Shown piece by piece: positions 26,312-40,346 of a stretch of 64,000 nucleotides of DNA. The notes beneath the pieces are model-generated. The model searched no databases, was not told the origin of the DNA, and worked only from the letters and a program-made list of their open reading frames with translations. This stretch comes from Salinicoccus halodurans (lineage in GTDB: Bacteria > Bacillota > Bacilli > Staphylococcales > Salinicoccaceae), in NCBI RefSeq assembly GCF_900114445.1, contig NZ_FOTB01000004.1, positions 188,094-252,093 of the forward strand, read 5' to 3'. Position 1 is the stretch's first letter. Every line of letters starts with the position of its first letter. The translations under genes were made by a program, and so were the position numbers.

Positions 26312-27064
26312 TCAGCGGTCTTCCTCGAATATGTTCAAATACTCTTTCAGTATACCTGCACCAATCTGACCCGGCGCCGCCTGATTGACCAGATGGCCGT
26401 AAGTCATGCATGAACCGAATACTCCGCCGGCCACCCGTGTGATCTTGCCGGTCTCACCCATGGAAATACCGACGACCTGGCAGTTGAATTTCCGGCGTGC
26501 ATCATGCACTGCACTCAGTACACTCAGAACATCCCGTCCGCCCGCCGGCTGGTAGGCGAGCTTCAGGATGTCACCGCCGCGCTCGTACATATTTTCATAA
26601 GTCGCCATCATTTCTTCAAAATGCGGTGTGTCCCGGAAATCATGCTGACTGAGTAATACCGCAACCCCTTTCTCTTTCGCCTCATCAATCAGCTGGTTCA
26701 CGATATCCTCATACATGAAGAACTCGATATCTACGATATCAATATCACAATTCCCAATCGCATGGCTCACCAGACTTTGGTATTCAGCTGCCGATTTCGT
26801 TCCGCTCCCGCCCTCGCCGTTGGTACGGTAAGTATATATGATCGGGCAGTCTGCCATTTCCTCAATGATATTGTCGACAAGTCTGAAATGGTCTTCATGA
26901 TTCATCGCATCAAAGGAATCACTTCTGATTTCAACTATATCAAATTTATCATTGTTCTTCTTCGCTTCCTCAATTTCCGCCTGTACCTCCTCGGCAGAAT
27001 GACCTGTAAAGGAGACCACAACTTTTGGCTGACCTTCGCCAATGGTTACATTTTTAATCTTCAT
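26312..27064 (-). CDS. aroD: AroD, type I 3-dehydroquinate dehydratase
   Basis: 250-residue type I dehydroquinase (third step of the shikimate pathway, Schiff-base mechanism). The Schiff-base Lys is in GGDILKLAYQPAG, the general base His in LLSQHDFRDTP, and the substrate-binding IVEIRSDSF and YTYRTNGEGG are visible. SMGETGKITRVAGGVFGS is the C-terminal substrate loop. The ATG at 27064 has GGAGG 9 bases upstream; an in-frame upstream start at 27079 would overlap that site. Confidence 0.94.
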   Translation of the reverse strand: MKIKNVTIGEGQPKVVVSFTGHSAEEVQAEIEEAKKNNDKFDIVEIRSDSFDAMNHEDHFRLVDNIIEEMADCPIIYTYRTNGEGGSGTKSAAEYQSLVSHAIGNCDIDIVDIEFFMYEDIVNQLIDEAKEKGVAVLLSQHDFRDTPHFEEMMATYENMYERGGDILKLAYQPAGGRDVLSVLSAVHDARRKFNCQVVGISMGETGKITRVAGGVFGSCMTYGHLVNQAAPGQIGAGILKEYLNIFEEDR

Positions 27065-27205
27065 ATTAAGCGCCTCCATTTTTCCTGTTTATTTATATAC
27101 ATTATAGAATGTAAGCGTAAATTTCAATCGAATCATTACGGATATGCACCGATTCATTGTTTGTTTCTTTTTATTATAGGGCATATTCATAACGAGGTGA
27201 ATAAA

Positions 27206-27550
27206 ATGCTTAAAATCAAAAGAGTCTATGATGATGAATCCCAGCAGGACGGAAAGAGGTATCTGGTAGACGGCGTCTGGCCGAGAGGTGTGAAAAAAGA
27301 AGATCTGAATCACGACGAGTGGTACAAGGAACTCTCCCCTTCATCTGATCTGCGCAAATGGTTCGATCACGATGCTGATAAATGGGATGAGTTCAGGAAG
27401 AAATATTTCAAGGAACTTGATGCGCATAAAGAACTGTTGAAAGAAATCAAAAAAGACAGTGACGGGCACAATGTGACACTGCTTTATGGCGCAAAAGATG
27501 AAAAGCACAACCAGGCGGTTGCCATCAAAGAGTATATAGAGAAGATGTAG
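27206..27550 (+). CDS. DUF488-family protein (short, YeaO-like form)
   Basis: 114-residue DUF488 protein. It begins MLKIKRVYDDESQQDGKRYL and has DGVWPRGVKKEDL and RKWFDHDADKWDEFRKKY, hallmarks of the YeaO-like subgroup. The ending TLLYGAKDEKHNQAVAIKEY is also conserved. Start ATG at 27206 follows GAGGTG. It is a single-gene plus-strand unit with its own terminator, divergent from aroD. The biochemical role is not known. Confidence 0.88.
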   Translation: MLKIKRVYDDESQQDGKRYLVDGVWPRGVKKEDLNHDEWYKELSPSSDLRKWFDHDADKWDEFRKKYFKELDAHKELLKEIKKDSDGHNVTLLYGAKDEKHNQAVAIKEYIEKM

Positions 27551-27560
27551 GACCTGTTCA

Positions 27561-27588
27561 TCCGGAACCGTCGGGGTTCCGGATTTTT
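27561..27588 (+). terminator. Terminator after the short DUF488 gene
   Basis: Perfect stem TCCGGAACC / GGTTCCGGA (27561-27583), 5-base loop, then TTTTT. Confidence 0.93.
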
Positions 27589-27624
27589 CATGGGCTTTTA
27601 TTTACCATATGGATGTTTCCATGT

Positions 27625-27654
27625 AAAAAAGGCAGGTGCCGGCACCTGCCTTTC
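27625..27654 (-). terminator. Terminator of the CDF transporter gene, overlapping its stop
   Basis: Perfect palindrome AAAGGCAGGTGCC / GGCACCTGCCTTT (27654-27629), then a T-run on the minus strand. Its first bases are part of the stop codon region at 27655-27653. Confidence 0.88.
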
Positions 27655-28516
27655 AGTCTTCCTCATAGGGTTCGGGATGTACATAAGAGGAATAGACCCC
27701 TTCTTCACTCAAAGATTTTTCAACCTGATCGCAAATGTCATGTGCCTCATCAAGTGTGATGGTCTTATCCACAAAAATCGTGACATCGAGGAACACACTG
27801 TCACCGTGATATCTGCCTTTGACTGAAGAGACGCCTTTTACGCCGTCCACTCTCATGACGTCATTGACATAGAATTCCAGATCCTTCTCATGGAAGCCGT
27901 CACTTAATGTGAAAATCGCTTCCCTGCATATTTTAAAACCGGTGTAGACGATCAGCAGGCCGAGGATAACGGCCAGTATCGGGTCGGCGATGGGGAAGCC
28001 GATCTGGGTGAAAATCAGTCCGAACCCTGTGCCGAAACTGACCAGACCGTCGGATAGATTGTCCACTGCCGCGGACTTCAGAGAGCTGCTCTTCGTCTTT
28101 TTAGCCAGGCTGTTATTATAGAAATAGACCATCAGCATGATAAATCCGCTGATGAAGCTGATCCACAGGGTCAATGGATTGGGTGTTGTATAATCGCCCT
28201 CCGTCAATTTTGGGAAATTATCCATTATGACCTGCAGTCCGACGAACATGATGATGAACGATACGAGCAGTGTCGAAATGTTCTCCGACTTCATATGTCC
28301 GTACGGATGATTTTTATCCGCCGGCTTCAATGATATCTTCAGGCCGACCAGTACTGCGATGGATACCAGTATATCCGTCATGTTATTGAAAGCATCCGCC
28401 CTGAGGGCTGCAGAATTGAACTGAACACCCGCTGTGAACTTGGCTATTGAAAGGATGATATATGTGATCAGGCTCAGGTAGGCTCCCTTTTGAGCACGTT
28501 TCAGGTTACTCTCCAT
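27653..28516 (-). CDS. Cation diffusion facilitator (CDF) family metal exporter
   Basis: 287-residue CDF transporter with about six membrane helices and a cytoplasmic C-terminal domain. Metal-site residues appear in LRADAFNNMTDILVS (helix II) and SAAVDNLSDGLVS (helix V), and the loop HPYGHMKSE is typical. The C-terminal domain (VKGRYHGDSVFLDVTIFVD) is the dimerising metal sensor. The N/D and D/D sites could suit Mn or Zn/Co; I cannot fix the substrate. It is a single-gene unit. Confidence 0.9.
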   Translation of the reverse strand: MESNLKRAQKGAYLSLITYIILSIAKFTAGVQFNSAALRADAFNNMTDILVSIAVLVGLKISLKPADKNHPYGHMKSENISTLLVSFIIMFVGLQVIMDNFPKLTEGDYTTPNPLTLWISFISGFIMLMVYFYNNSLAKKTKSSSLKSAAVDNLSDGLVSFGTGFGLIFTQIGFPIADPILAVILGLLIVYTGFKICREAIFTLSDGFHEKDLEFYVNDVMRVDGVKGVSSVKGRYHGDSVFLDVTIFVDKTITLDEAHDICDQVEKSLSEEGVYSSYVHPEPYEED

Positions 28517-28636
28517 GTTTTTACCTCCGGCATTAATGAAACGCTATTATAACTTAATGGATGGTCAGAATGCGATTTGAAAACAAAAATCATCAATTGG
28601 ATGTATCATCATCTGCATCTGTCGTCATTGTAAAAG

Positions 28637-28674
28637 AAAAAAAATAAAAATGCCTAACCGCTCGGGTTAAGCAT
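28637..28674 (-). terminator. Terminator of ssrA
   Basis: Minus-strand stem ATGCTTAACC / GGTTAGGCAT (28674-28650), 5-base loop, then TTTTTATTTTTTT. It begins 8 bases after the tmRNA 3' end. Confidence 0.93.
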
Positions 28675-28681
28675 TATCTAA

Positions 28682-29040
28682 TGGAGACGGCGGGAGTCGA
28701 ACCCGCGTCCAGAGACCTTGATACATTTTTTTCTACGTGCGTAGTCCATATTTGGAATTCGCATGGCTGACGGTAATGGACGAACCACATACCATGCTAG
28801 TCTGATTGGTCTCTTCATCCAGTCTGCAGACGGAAGACTGGATGCGTAACCTGCTAAAGTTGAATCATCCGGTCAGGTCGCACAGGTAACGACAAGGGAT
28901 GATGCAGAGCGCTATTACGCAGCTACTGCGAAGTTGTTTTGTTTGCCAGTTATTATAAACTGAGTATCGTTTTTGCGGAGCCGATACCTCCGGCACGCTT
29001 AAAATGCCCAAACAGCCCCTGTCGAATCCGGAACGTCCCC
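28682..29040 (-). ncRNA. ssrA: tmRNA (transfer-messenger RNA)
   Basis: Minus strand, from 5' GGGGACGTTCCGGATTCGAC (29040 down) to the tRNA-like 3' end GGGTTCGACTCCCGCCGTCT plus CC and discriminator A (28682). The ends pair as GGGGACG / CGTCTCC. CCA is not encoded. The tag reading frame (28947-28915) encodes GKQNNFAVAA followed by TAA TAG, close to the S. aureus tag. It rescues stalled ribosomes with SmpB, whose gene is immediately upstream. A terminator follows. Confidence 0.98.
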
Positions 29041-29116
29041 GGATTTATAAGGGTTACACCTCAATTGGCGTAATAACTATTATAGCAGAAAACAGCTTCA
29101 AAATCAAGCTGCCCCT

Positions 29117-29581
29117 CTACTGCATCCGGTCTTTGATTGCCCGGTCGATGTCCCGTTTCATCTGTTTCTGCTTCAGCGATTCACGCTTGTCATATTTCTT
29201 CTTACCTTTTGCGACACCGAGCAGCACTTTACAGAATCCGTTCTTTATATAGAGCTTCAGCGGAATAAGTGCATATCCCGTCTCTTTGGAGATGCCGTAC
29301 AACTTGTCGATCTGCTTCCTTTTGAGAAGAAGCTTCCGTGTCCTGAGTGGATCGTGATTGAACCGGTTGCCCTCCTCATAAGGAGCGATGTGCATGTTAT
29401 ACACATACATCTCCCCTCTGTATACACGGGCATAGGCATCCTTTAAGTTGGCGGAACCGCGCCGGATCGATTTGATTTCTGTCCCTTTCAATTCAATCCC
29501 GGCTTCCACCGTCTCTTCTATAGTGTAATCATGGCTTGCCTTTCTATTTTGAGCAAGCGGTTTGTCATGTGTTTTTTTCAT
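29117..29581 (-). CDS. smpB: SmpB, tmRNA-binding protein
   Basis: 154-residue SmpB, essential partner of tmRNA in trans-translation. It shows the conserved start [20 protein letters not shown], the RNA-binding core [15 protein letters not shown], and a basic C-terminal tail ([20 protein letters not shown]) that reaches the decoding site. It lies 6 bases after rnr and 76 bases before ssrA in transcription order, the classic arrangement. Confidence 0.97.
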   Translation of the reverse strand: MKKTHDKPLAQNRKASHDYTIEETVEAGIELKGTEIKSIRRGSANLKDAYARVYRGEMYVYNMHIAPYEEGNRFNHDPLRTRKLLLKRKQIDKLYGISKETGYALIPLKLYIKNGFCKVLLGVAKGKKKYDKRESLKQKQMKRDIDRAIKDRMQ

Positions 29582-29587
29582 TGCCCA

Positions 29588-31909
29588 TTACTTCTTTCCT
29601 TTGCGTTTTTTTGCCGCGTGCTTCGCACCTTTGTAAAATGGTTTTTTATTACTTTTCCCTTTATCAAAGTGCTTTTTGCTGTCCTGTTTTGAACCTTTCC
29701 CTTTTCCCTCGGATTTGGTTTTGGCTTTGATTTCCACAGGACGGTCGCGTCTCTGTCTCGGTGCCCGTTCCGGCATTCCCACTACTTTGAAATCGATCAG
29801 TTTTTCGGCCAGATTGACATCCTTCACTTCAATCTCGACCGGATCACCGATACGGTATACTTTTCCTGTCCGGTCTCCGATAATTGCAAGATGTCTTTCA
29901 TGATACTGGTAGTGGTCATCTGTCATATTCGACACGTGGACCAGCCCTTCAATCGTATTCGGGAGTTCCACGAACATACCGAAGTTCATCACGCCGGATA
30001 TGACACCTTCAAATGTCTCCCCTATATGCTCAAGCATATATTCCGCTTTTTTCAGATCATCCGTGTCGCGCTCCGCATCCTGGGCACGGCGTTCTCTGTC
30101 GGACGTATGTTCCGCTGCATCCGGCAGGAATTCAGCCATCTTATCCACTGTTTTTCTGTCCGTCCTGCCCTCGATCAGATATTTTCTGATCAGACGGTGG
30201 ACGATCAGGTCAGGGTAACGTCTGATCGGTGAAGTGAAATGTGTATAGAATTCAGCGGAGAGGCCGAAGTGCCCGAGGTTCTCTTCCGAATAGCGTGCCT
30301 GCTGCATGGAACGGAGCATCAATGTGCTGATGACCATTTCCTCCGGCCGGCCTTCCACTTCTTCGATGATTTCCTGCAATGCCCTCGGATGAATTTCATT
30401 GCCCTTACCTTTCACAACGATGCCGAAGTTCGTTATGAACTCGAAGAACTGTCTGAGTTTCTCCTCTTTCGGATCTTCGTGGACACGGTACAGGAACGGC
30501 ACTTCCATCCAATGGAAATGCTCGGCAACCGTTTCGTTGGCAGCAAGCATGAATTCCTCAATCATTTTCTCGCCGACGGAGCGTGTTCTGAGAACGATGT
30601 CACTTGCCGAGCCATCCTCATTGACCAGCACCTGCGCTTCGTTGAAATCGAAATCGATCGCACCACGCGCTTCTCTCCTGTTTCTGAGAATCTGCGCAAG
30701 GTCTTCAGCATCCTGAAGCATCGGGTAAACATCACTGAATTCACTGATCAGCGCCTGATCCCCGTCCACCAGAATTTTATTGACGGCGTCATAGGTCATT
30801 CTACGGTCGGAATGGATGACACTCTGGAAAACATCATGACTGACGACTTTTCCACTGGAGTCGATTTCCATGCGACAGCTCATCGTCAGACGGTCTACAT
30901 CCGGGTTCAGCGAGCATATACCGTTAGACAGGCGGTGCGGAATCATCGGAATGACCCGGTCGACCAGATACACACTCGTCGCACGGTCATACGCTTCCAT
31001 ATCCAGCGCAGAATCCTCTTTGACATAATAACTGACATCGGCAATGCTGACTGTAAGCTCATGGTTACCGTTGCCGAGCTTCTTCACCGCTACGGCGTCA
31101 TCGAGATCTTTGGCATCCGCACCGTCGATGGTGATTGTGAACTCGTCACGCAGATCCGTGCGCCCTTCGAGTTCCGCCGGTTCAATCGTTTCAGGCACAT
31201 GCTCTGCTTCTTTGAGCACTTCTTCCGGAAATTCGATTTCGATACCATGCTGGAATATGATTGAAAGGATATCCACACCCGGATCATTCTTGTGTCCGAG
31301 AATCTGTATGACATGCCCTTCCGGGTTATCTTCCCCTTCACGGTACTTCGTGATTTCCACGAGGACTTTGTGTCCGTCCACGGCACCGAGATTCTGGTTT
31401 TTGGGAATAAAGATATCATCGATGATCTTTTTCGAGTCCGGCACAACAAAGCCGAAGTTTTTGCTCGGTTTATATTCACCGACAACACGTGTAATTCCAC
31501 GTGTCAGTATGCTGGAAACCGAGCCTTCCTGTTTATCACTGTCGTCTCCGGCCCTTGTCGATTTGTGTACTTCCACGAGGACGGTATCACCATCCAGTGC
31601 ACCATTGATTTCGTTGGGCGGAATGAAAACATCTTCGAGCTCCGAGTCTTCGGGACGGAGGAACCCGAATCCCCGTTTGTGCATCGAGAGCTTCCCTTTT
31701 ACAAGGTTCGTTTCACTTGTCTTCATATACTTGTCTTTCTTCGTTCTGAATACTTCCCCGGTTTCCTCAAGGGAAACCATGTCTTTGACCATTTCCTTGA
31801 AGTCATCCGAATCATATGCAGAAAGCTCTTTTTGGAAATCATCCATCGTCATCGGTTTATAATCGCCCGATTGAATGATTTCCAGTATTTTTTCTCTGTA
31901 GCTACCCAT
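29588..31909 (-). CDS. rnr: RNase R, 3'-5' exoribonuclease
   Basis: 773-residue processive exoribonuclease. In order: N-terminal helix-turn-helix-like region, cold-shock domains ([38 protein letters not shown]), the RNB catalytic domain with [17 protein letters not shown] (metal-binding aspartates), a C-terminal S1 domain ([20 protein letters not shown]) and a Lys-rich tail. It degrades structured RNA and tmRNA-tagged messages. The ATG at 31909 has AGGAGG 8 bases upstream. It follows the carboxylesterase gene by 16 bases. Confidence 0.96.
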   Translation of the reverse strand: MGSYREKILEIIQSGDYKPMTMDDFQKELSAYDSDDFKEMVKDMVSLEETGEVFRTKKDKYMKTSETNLVKGKLSMHKRGFGFLRPEDSELEDVFIPPNEINGALDGDTVLVEVHKSTRAGDDSDKQEGSVSSILTRGITRVVGEYKPSKNFGFVVPDSKKIIDDIFIPKNQNLGAVDGHKVLVEITKYREGEDNPEGHVIQILGHKNDPGVDILSIIFQHGIEIEFPEEVLKEAEHVPETIEPAELEGRTDLRDEFTITIDGADAKDLDDAVAVKKLGNGNHELTVSIADVSYYVKEDSALDMEAYDRATSVYLVDRVIPMIPHRLSNGICSLNPDVDRLTMSCRMEIDSSGKVVSHDVFQSVIHSDRRMTYDAVNKILVDGDQALISEFSDVYPMLQDAEDLAQILRNRREARGAIDFDFNEAQVLVNEDGSASDIVLRTRSVGEKMIEEFMLAANETVAEHFHWMEVPFLYRVHEDPKEEKLRQFFEFITNFGIVVKGKGNEIHPRALQEIIEEVEGRPEEMVISTLMLRSMQQARYSEENLGHFGLSAEFYTHFTSPIRRYPDLIVHRLIRKYLIEGRTDRKTVDKMAEFLPDAAEHTSDRERRAQDAERDTDDLKKAEYMLEHIGETFEGVISGVMNFGMFVELPNTIEGLVHVSNMTDDHYQYHERHLAIIGDRTGKVYRIGDPVEIEVKDVNLAEKLIDFKVVGMPERAPRQRRDRPVEIKAKTKSEGKGKGSKQDSKKHFDKGKSNKKPFYKGAKHAAKKRKGKK

Positions 31910-31925
31910 GGAAACGCCTCCTGTC

Positions 31926-32669
31926 TTAGTTCCAGTCCAACTGGTTAATAAAATGATGCAGGTCTTCGAATAATTCCTTCTTCTCCACATCTATTGTCAA
32001 TACGTGGCCCGATTCAGGGTACCACTTCAATTTTTTCTCATCTTCGTCCGTTGAAGTTTCATCATAGATGATGTTTGCAGAATCCGGGTTGATCATCTCA
32101 TCCTTTTCAGATTGTGCGACGAAAATCGGATCGAACACATCATCAAGTTTACCGTTTACAAGACTGATCATATCACGGATTTCATCCAGCATGCCAGTCG
32201 GTTCAAAGCGGGACATCTCACGCTCTATCGTCTCCGCTCCCTTACCTTCCATTTCCTTGAAACCACGGGCGTATTCCAGCACCCCTTCATACATCGTCTC
32301 ACGGTCTTTCAGATACATCGGACTGCATATTGTGGACACGCCAATCACGTCCCGTTCAGCCGCCAGGCGAAGCGCATACACACCGCCGAGAGAAAGACCC
32401 GCAACGAAGATTTTTTCATATCCTTTTTCCTTCAGGAAATCATAGGCTTCAAGCACCTGGGACCACCATACATGGGGGCTTGACTGCAGAAGATTTTCAG
32501 GTGGTTCGGCATGCCCCTCATAATGCGGCGCATAGGAGGTGATCCCCTGTTTTTGAAGGTAACGGCCAAGCTGTCTGACATCCGATGAATTCCCGGTGAA
32601 TCCATGGAGCAGAAGCACAGCTTTTTCTCCCTCTTCAAAGAAAAATGGTTTTGGCAATTGTATCTTCAT
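31926..32669 (-). CDS. est: EstA-like carboxylesterase (alpha/beta hydrolase)
   Basis: 247-residue alpha/beta hydrolase. The nucleophile elbow is [13 protein letters not shown] (Ser near residue 93), the oxyanion HG is in [14 protein letters not shown], and the acid and base residues are likely in [12 protein letters not shown] and ESGHVLTID. It is the family of Geobacillus/Bacillus monoacylglycerol lipase/Est30 and is always near secG-rnr in Bacillales. It is cytoplasmic. Confidence 0.92.
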   Translation of the reverse strand: MKIQLPKPFFFEEGEKAVLLLHGFTGNSSDVRQLGRYLQKQGITSYAPHYEGHAEPPENLLQSSPHVWWSQVLEAYDFLKEKGYEKIFVAGLSLGGVYALRLAAERDVIGVSTICSPMYLKDRETMYEGVLEYARGFKEMEGKGAETIEREMSRFEPTGMLDEIRDMISLVNGKLDDVFDPIFVAQSEKDEMINPDSANIIYDETSTDEDEKKLKWYPESGHVLTIDVEKKELFEDLHHFINQLDWN

Positions 32670-32726
32670 AGTTATACCCTACTTTCACTTCATTAATTTC
32701 ATTGTACGTTAAATTTCCCACTTATA

Positions 32727-32754
32727 AAATAAAAACCCCCTATTGCTAGGGGGT
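32727..32754 (-). terminator. Terminator-like hairpin after secG
   Basis: Minus-strand stem ACCCCC / GGGGGT (32754-32735), 8-base loop, then TTTTTATTTT. It separates secG from est-rnr-smpB. Confidence 0.85.
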
Positions 32755-32761
32755 GGATCTA

Positions 32762-32992
32762 TCAGCCTAAATATGTCAGCAGCAGCATGATCATGAAGAA
32801 CAGAAGCGAAAGGATAACTGTCGCCCTGTGGAGCACAAGATCCATGCCACGCGCTTTTTGTTTACCGAATAATTGCTCTGCACCGCCACCGATTGCACCT
32901 GAGAGGCCGGCGCTTTTCCCTGACTGTAGCAATACCACTGCAATTAAAGATATACAAACGATAATCAGTAGCACAACAAGAAGTGTTTGCAT
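32762..32992 (-). CDS. secG: SecG, protein translocase subunit
   Basis: 76-residue protein with two hydrophobic helices ([20 protein letters not shown] and [18 protein letters not shown]) joined by the conserved Gly-rich loop [20 protein letters not shown]. This matches SecG exactly in length and form. It works with SecYE in the membrane. Ribosome-binding site GGAGGG precedes ATG. Confidence 0.95.
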   Translation of the reverse strand: MQTLLVVLLIIVCISLIAVVLLQSGKSAGLSGAIGGGAEQLFGKQKARGMDLVLHRATVILSLLFFMIMLLLTYLG

Positions 32993-33057
32993 GTGGTAAT
33001 CCCTCCATAAATATTAACACTAAGAATATTAACAGATTTAGAGTATATTTGCAAACG

Positions 33058-33222
33058 GATTCGGGGAAGCGCGGACACCCGGCCTTAAGGGAACCGTGGG
33101 ATTCCGCGAAGGACAGATAATCCCTTTGATGGACGTCGTGATATCCGCGAAGGACAGATAACCCCTTTGCTGGACGTCGCGATATCCGCGAAGGACAGAT
33201 AACCCCTTTGCTGGACGTCGTG
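33058..33222. repeat. GC-rich 41-bp tandem repeat between secG and eno
   Basis: Three exact-length 41-bp units abut at 33100-33140, 33141-33181 and 33182-33222. Units 2 and 3 differ at one base; unit 1 differs at a few. Each holds CGCGAAGGACAGATAA and TGGACGTCG. A degenerate fourth unit with about 23 of 41 matches to unit 1 lies at 33058-33098. The period is not a multiple of three, so the array is not coding. Part of each unit can pair (AAGG with CCTT around an ACAGATAACC loop). Confidence 0.9.
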
Positions 33223-33236
33223 AACTTTATTCCCAT

Positions 33237-33264
33237 AAAAAAGGCACACCCGGGAGGTGTGCCT
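33237..33264 (-). terminator. Terminator after eno
   Basis: Perfect minus-strand stem AGGCACACC / GGTGTGCCT (33264-33242), 5-base loop, then TTTTTTAT. It ends the glycolytic operon. Confidence 0.93.
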
Positions 33265-33278
33265 GATCTAAAAGCTGC

Positions 33279-34604
<1,326 letters not shown>

Positions 34605-34647
34605 TTATAATTTTATTATCCGGGATTAATAAAGATATTACAAACTT

Positions 34648-36959
<2,312 letters not shown>

Positions 36960-36962
36960 TTA

Positions 36963-38150
36963 CTATTTGTCGTCTATGACAGTCAGACCTGGCAGTTCTT
37001 TGCCTTCAAGATATTCCAGTGAAGCACCGCCGCCTGTTGAAATATGGGAGAAGTCATCCGCGTAGCCAAGATCCATTGCCGCTGCTGCAGAATCTCCACC
37101 GCCGATGATCGTTGTCGCATCTTCCAGTTCTGCGATTGCTTTGCATACACCGATCGTTCCTTTGGCGAACGCTTCCATTTCGAAGACACCCATCGGTCCG
37201 TTCCAGACGACAGTTTTTGCGCCGTCAAGCACTTCCTTGAATCTCTTGATGCTGCCCTCTCCGATATCCAGACACTCCTTGTCCGCCGGGATTTCGTCAA
37301 CTGAAACCGTCTCATGGGCTGCATCTTCCGCGAAATCATCTGCTGCGACAACGTCGACAGGCAGAACAATTTTGTCCCCGGCTTTCTCAAGCAGTGAGCC
37401 GGCGAGCTCCACTTTGTCTTCCTCCAGCAGTGACTTGCCGATTTCTTTACCCTGGGATTTCAGGAAAGTATAGGCCATGCCGCCGCCGATGATGACTTTG
37501 TCCGCTTTGGACAGGACATTTTCAATGACCCCGATCTTATCAGAAACTTTTGCACCGCCGAGAATCGCCACAAACGGACGTTCAGGTGCATCGATTGCAC
37601 CGCCGACGAAATCAATCTCTTTCTGCATAAGATACCCGGATACTGTTTCAATGTTAGAACCGACACCGACATTGGATGCATGGCTGCGATGCGCTGTGCC
37701 GAATGCATCATTTACGAAAATATCGCCGAGGGAGGCCCAGTATCTGCCCAGTTCTTCATCGTTGCCGCTTTCTTTTTTGCCGTCAAGATCTTCGAACCGT
37801 GTATTTTCGAACAACAGGATTTCCCCGTCTTTGAGCGCGTCGACCGCCTGTTCCAGCTCTTCACCTCTTGTGTGAGGGACGAACACCACTTCTTTGCCCA
37901 ATTTTTCAGAGAGACTTTCAGCAACAGGCTGAAGTGTCAGTTCTTTCTTGTCTTCTTCTGATTTCACTTTTCCGAGGTGGGAGAATAAAATGACACGTCC
38001 CCCCTGGTCAAGTACATATTCAATCGTTGGGAGCGCCTGAACAATGCGGTTGTCATTCGTGATGGTCCCATCTGACATCGGGACATTGAGGTCTGCGCGA
38101 AGCAGTACTTTTTTGCCCTTTAGTTCTACATCTTCTACAGTTTTTTTCAT
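36963..38150 (-). CDS. pgk: Phosphoglycerate kinase
   Basis: 395-residue kinase. N-terminal [11 protein letters not shown], substrate loop SHLGK, hinge and nucleotide-binding [15 protein letters not shown], and C-terminal [16 protein letters not shown] with [18 protein letters not shown] are all conserved. The ATG at 38150 has AGGAGG 7 bases upstream. It follows gapA by about 100 bases containing a terminator, so part of the transcript may stop there. Confidence 0.97.
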   Translation of the reverse strand: MKKTVEDVELKGKKVLLRADLNVPMSDGTITNDNRIVQALPTIEYVLDQGGRVILFSHLGKVKSEEDKKELTLQPVAESLSEKLGKEVVFVPHTRGEELEQAVDALKDGEILLFENTRFEDLDGKKESGNDEELGRYWASLGDIFVNDAFGTAHRSHASNVGVGSNIETVSGYLMQKEIDFVGGAIDAPERPFVAILGGAKVSDKIGVIENVLSKADKVIIGGGMAYTFLKSQGKEIGKSLLEEDKVELAGSLLEKAGDKIVLPVDVVAADDFAEDAAHETVSVDEIPADKECLDIGEGSIKRFKEVLDGAKTVVWNGPMGVFEMEAFAKGTIGVCKAIAELEDATTIIGGGDSAAAAMDLGYADDFSHISTGGGASLEYLEGKELPGLTVIDDK

Positions 38151-38209
38151 CGCCTTGCCTCCTATACTTTTATTCCATTCCATTATACCCATTGTTCAAA
38201 TTTAAATAA

Positions 38210-38238
38210 AATAAAAACGGGCGGTTCCCCCGCCCGTT
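38210..38238 (-). terminator. Hairpin terminator between gapA and pgk
   Basis: Minus-strand stem AACGGGCGG / CCGCCCGTT (38238-38216), short loop, then TTTTATTTTATT. A strong terminator inside the glycolytic cluster would make cggR-gapA more abundant than downstream genes, as known in Bacillus. Confidence 0.9.
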
Positions 38239-38253
38239 CTGAATTAAAAAGAA

Positions 38254-39255
38254 TTATTTGCTCGTCACCATGTGATGAAGGGTTCTTACAAGCTGGGAAG
38301 TGTAGGACATTTCGTTATCGTACCATGCAACTGCACGTACAAGCTGTTTGCCGTCTACATCCATCACACGTGTCTGAGTTGCATCAAACAGTGAACCTTG
38401 TGTAATACCGATGATGTCTGCGGAGACAATCTCATCTTCGTTATATCCGAATGAAGGGTTATTCGCAGCTTTCATCGCTTCATTCACTTCATCCACTGTT
38501 ACGTTTTTATCAAGAACAGCTGTCACTTCAGTAAGTGAACCAGTTGCTACCGGTACACGCTGAGCACCACCGTCAAGTTTACCGTCAAGCTCAGGGATTA
38601 CCTGTCCGATTGCTTTAGCTGCACCTGTTGAGTTTGGAACGATGTTCATCGCTGCAGCACGTGCACGGCGGTAGTCGCCTTTCGGATGTGGTGCATCCAA
38701 TGTGTTCTGATCGCCAGTGTAAGCGTGGATTGTCGTCATAAGACCGTGATTCAGTCCGAATTTGTCATTCAGTACTTTCACTACAGGAGCCAGACAGTTT
38801 GTTGTACATGAAGCTGCTGACACAATTTCTTCTGAACCATCAAGTACATCTTCGTTCACACCGAATACGATTGTTTTCATATTGCCTTTACCAGGTGCTG
38901 AAACAAGTACTTTTTTAGCGCCTGCTTCGATGTGTTTTCTTGCGCCTTCCTCATCTGTGAAGAAACCTGTACATTCGAGCACGATGTCGATATCGAGGTC
39001 TCCCCATGGAAGTTGTGCAGGGTCTTTCTGGTTGAAAGATTTTACTTCCTGTCCGTTAATTTTGAAGCCGCCTTCGATCTGCTCGAGCTCGCCTTCAAAA
39101 CGACCTTGAGTTGTATCGTATTTCATGAGGTGGGCGAGAAAATCATCGTCAGTCAGGTCGTTTACTGCTACCACTTGAATGTCGTCATAATTCTGAATCA
39201 CTCTTGCTGCCAGTCTTCCGATACGTCCAAATCCATTAATTGCTACTCTTACCAT
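38254..39255 (-). CDS. gapA: Glyceraldehyde-3-phosphate dehydrogenase, glycolytic
   Basis: 333-residue NAD-dependent GAPDH. The Rossmann start [15 protein letters not shown], catalytic Cys in [13 protein letters not shown], and phosphate-binding [14 protein letters not shown] are present. It directly follows cggR, as for the glycolytic GapA of bacilli and staphylococci. Confidence 0.97.
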   Translation of the reverse strand: MVRVAINGFGRIGRLAARVIQNYDDIQVVAVNDLTDDDFLAHLMKYDTTQGRFEGELEQIEGGFKINGQEVKSFNQKDPAQLPWGDLDIDIVLECTGFFTDEEGARKHIEAGAKKVLVSAPGKGNMKTIVFGVNEDVLDGSEEIVSAASCTTNCLAPVVKVLNDKFGLNHGLMTTIHAYTGDQNTLDAPHPKGDYRRARAAAMNIVPNSTGAAKAIGQVIPELDGKLDGGAQRVPVATGSLTEVTAVLDKNVTVDEVNEAMKAANNPSFGYNEDEIVSADIIGITQGSLFDATQTRVMDVDGKQLVRAVAWYDNEMSYTSQLVRTLHHMVTSK

Positions 39256-39289
39256 AATATATGGCCTCCTTGATATATAGATAAACTGT

Positions 39290-40315
39290 TTAACTATTTA
39301 ACAAATACTCTGCGATTGTCTCATCGATGAAAAGCAATGTGTTCTTGGGAGCAATCTTCATATATGCCCGCACTGCCTCTTTCTTGCTGCTGCCGCCTGC
39401 AACTGCGAAAACTGCCTGCTTGCTTTCCAAGTCTTCGAGCTGTAATCCGATGGTTTTCACTTTTCGTAAAATATCGCCATCGGCATCAAAGTAATAGCCG
39501 AATGTCTCGCCTACAGCTCCTTTTTGCTCAAGCTGTTCAAGAACATCCTGTCCGACATTCCGTCGTCTGGCCATCGTAAATGCCTCGCCGATGCCATGGA
39601 TTACAAAATCCGACGCCTGGTTAAGCTTCGCCACTTCTTTCACTGCCGGTTCCAGTTTAAGCGATTCAAGTACGGATTCACCGACGTTATCCGGTGCATA
39701 CAGCACTTTATGCGCACTGCCTGTTGCGACTGCCAGACGGCTTGCAATCGAATTCGCCTGATTGCCGACTTCTTCTCCAAGTCCGCCTCTCGCCGGAACA
39801 AACAGCAGTTCCTGCTCCGTCGGCTTCAGATAGTTCCCTACATTCGCCATCGTCGAACCGCCTGCTACAGAAATGACTGCGCCGTTGAAAAACATCTTCT
39901 GAAGTTCTTCGGCCATCCGTTTGGATAATTCCTTTTGAAGTTCGGGGTTGCCGTCTGCATCTCCGCGGACGATGAAAAAGTCCTTCAAACCGAACTTCTC
40001 CCTGAGTCCGCGTGCAAGATCGCTCCGGCGGTCAATTGTCGTGATGTATGGAGATAATTCTTCCATTACTTCAATACCCGCCGGCGAGACAGCTATGCCT
40101 CTTTTATCAATCAGGATTAACCCGAGGGATTGTAGCCTGTCCACTTCCCTGCGCAGTATCCTTTCGCTCAGTTCCAATTTTTTGGCAAGTGTCCGCCTGC
40201 CAATCGGCTGATTCGCTTCTATCCGTTTCAGCAGTTCGAAACGTTTTAAAAGCTCGTCTATGGCTTCCGGAGCGATGCGCCTTTGAATGTCCAACAATCT
40301 CTGCCACATGGGCAT
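39290..40315 (-). CDS. cggR: CggR/GapR, central glycolytic genes repressor
   Basis: 341-residue SorC-family repressor. The N-terminal helix-turn-helix covers [20 protein letters not shown]; the C-terminal sugar-phosphate isomerase-like domain binds fructose-1,6-bisphosphate in the family ([31 protein letters not shown]). I start it at the ATG at 40315 ([13 protein letters not shown]), preceded by GAGAGGTG; a longer start at 40342 would leave the operator palindrome on its ribosome-binding site. It represses its own operon, gapA-pgk-tpiA-gpmI-eno. Confidence 0.92.
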   Translation of the reverse strand: MPMWQRLLDIQRRIAPEAIDELLKRFELLKRIEANQPIGRRTLAKKLELSERILRREVDRLQSLGLILIDKRGIAVSPAGIEVMEELSPYITTIDRRSDLARGLREKFGLKDFFIVRGDADGNPELQKELSKRMAEELQKMFFNGAVISVAGGSTMANVGNYLKPTEQELLFVPARGGLGEEVGNQANSIASRLAVATGSAHKVLYAPDNVGESVLESLKLEPAVKEVAKLNQASDFVIHGIGEAFTMARRRNVGQDVLEQLEQKGAVGETFGYYFDADGDILRKVKTIGLQLEDLESKQAVFAVAGGSSKKEAVRAYMKIAPKNTLLFIDETIAEYLLNS

Positions 40316-40346
40316 CAACACCTCTCGCCACTGTGAGACCATTTCC

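Noticed and set aside
26762..27205. N-terminal extension of the short DUF488 gene
   Set aside because: It runs antisense through aroD; the ATG at 27206 with GAGGTG gives the normal family length.
33058..33222. CRISPR array
   Set aside because: Units abut with no unique spacers and there are no cas genes.
32862..33236. Minus-strand reading frame across the 41-bp repeat array upstream of secG
   Set aside because: The repeat period is not a multiple of three, the frame runs into secG in another phase, and there is no supporting family match.
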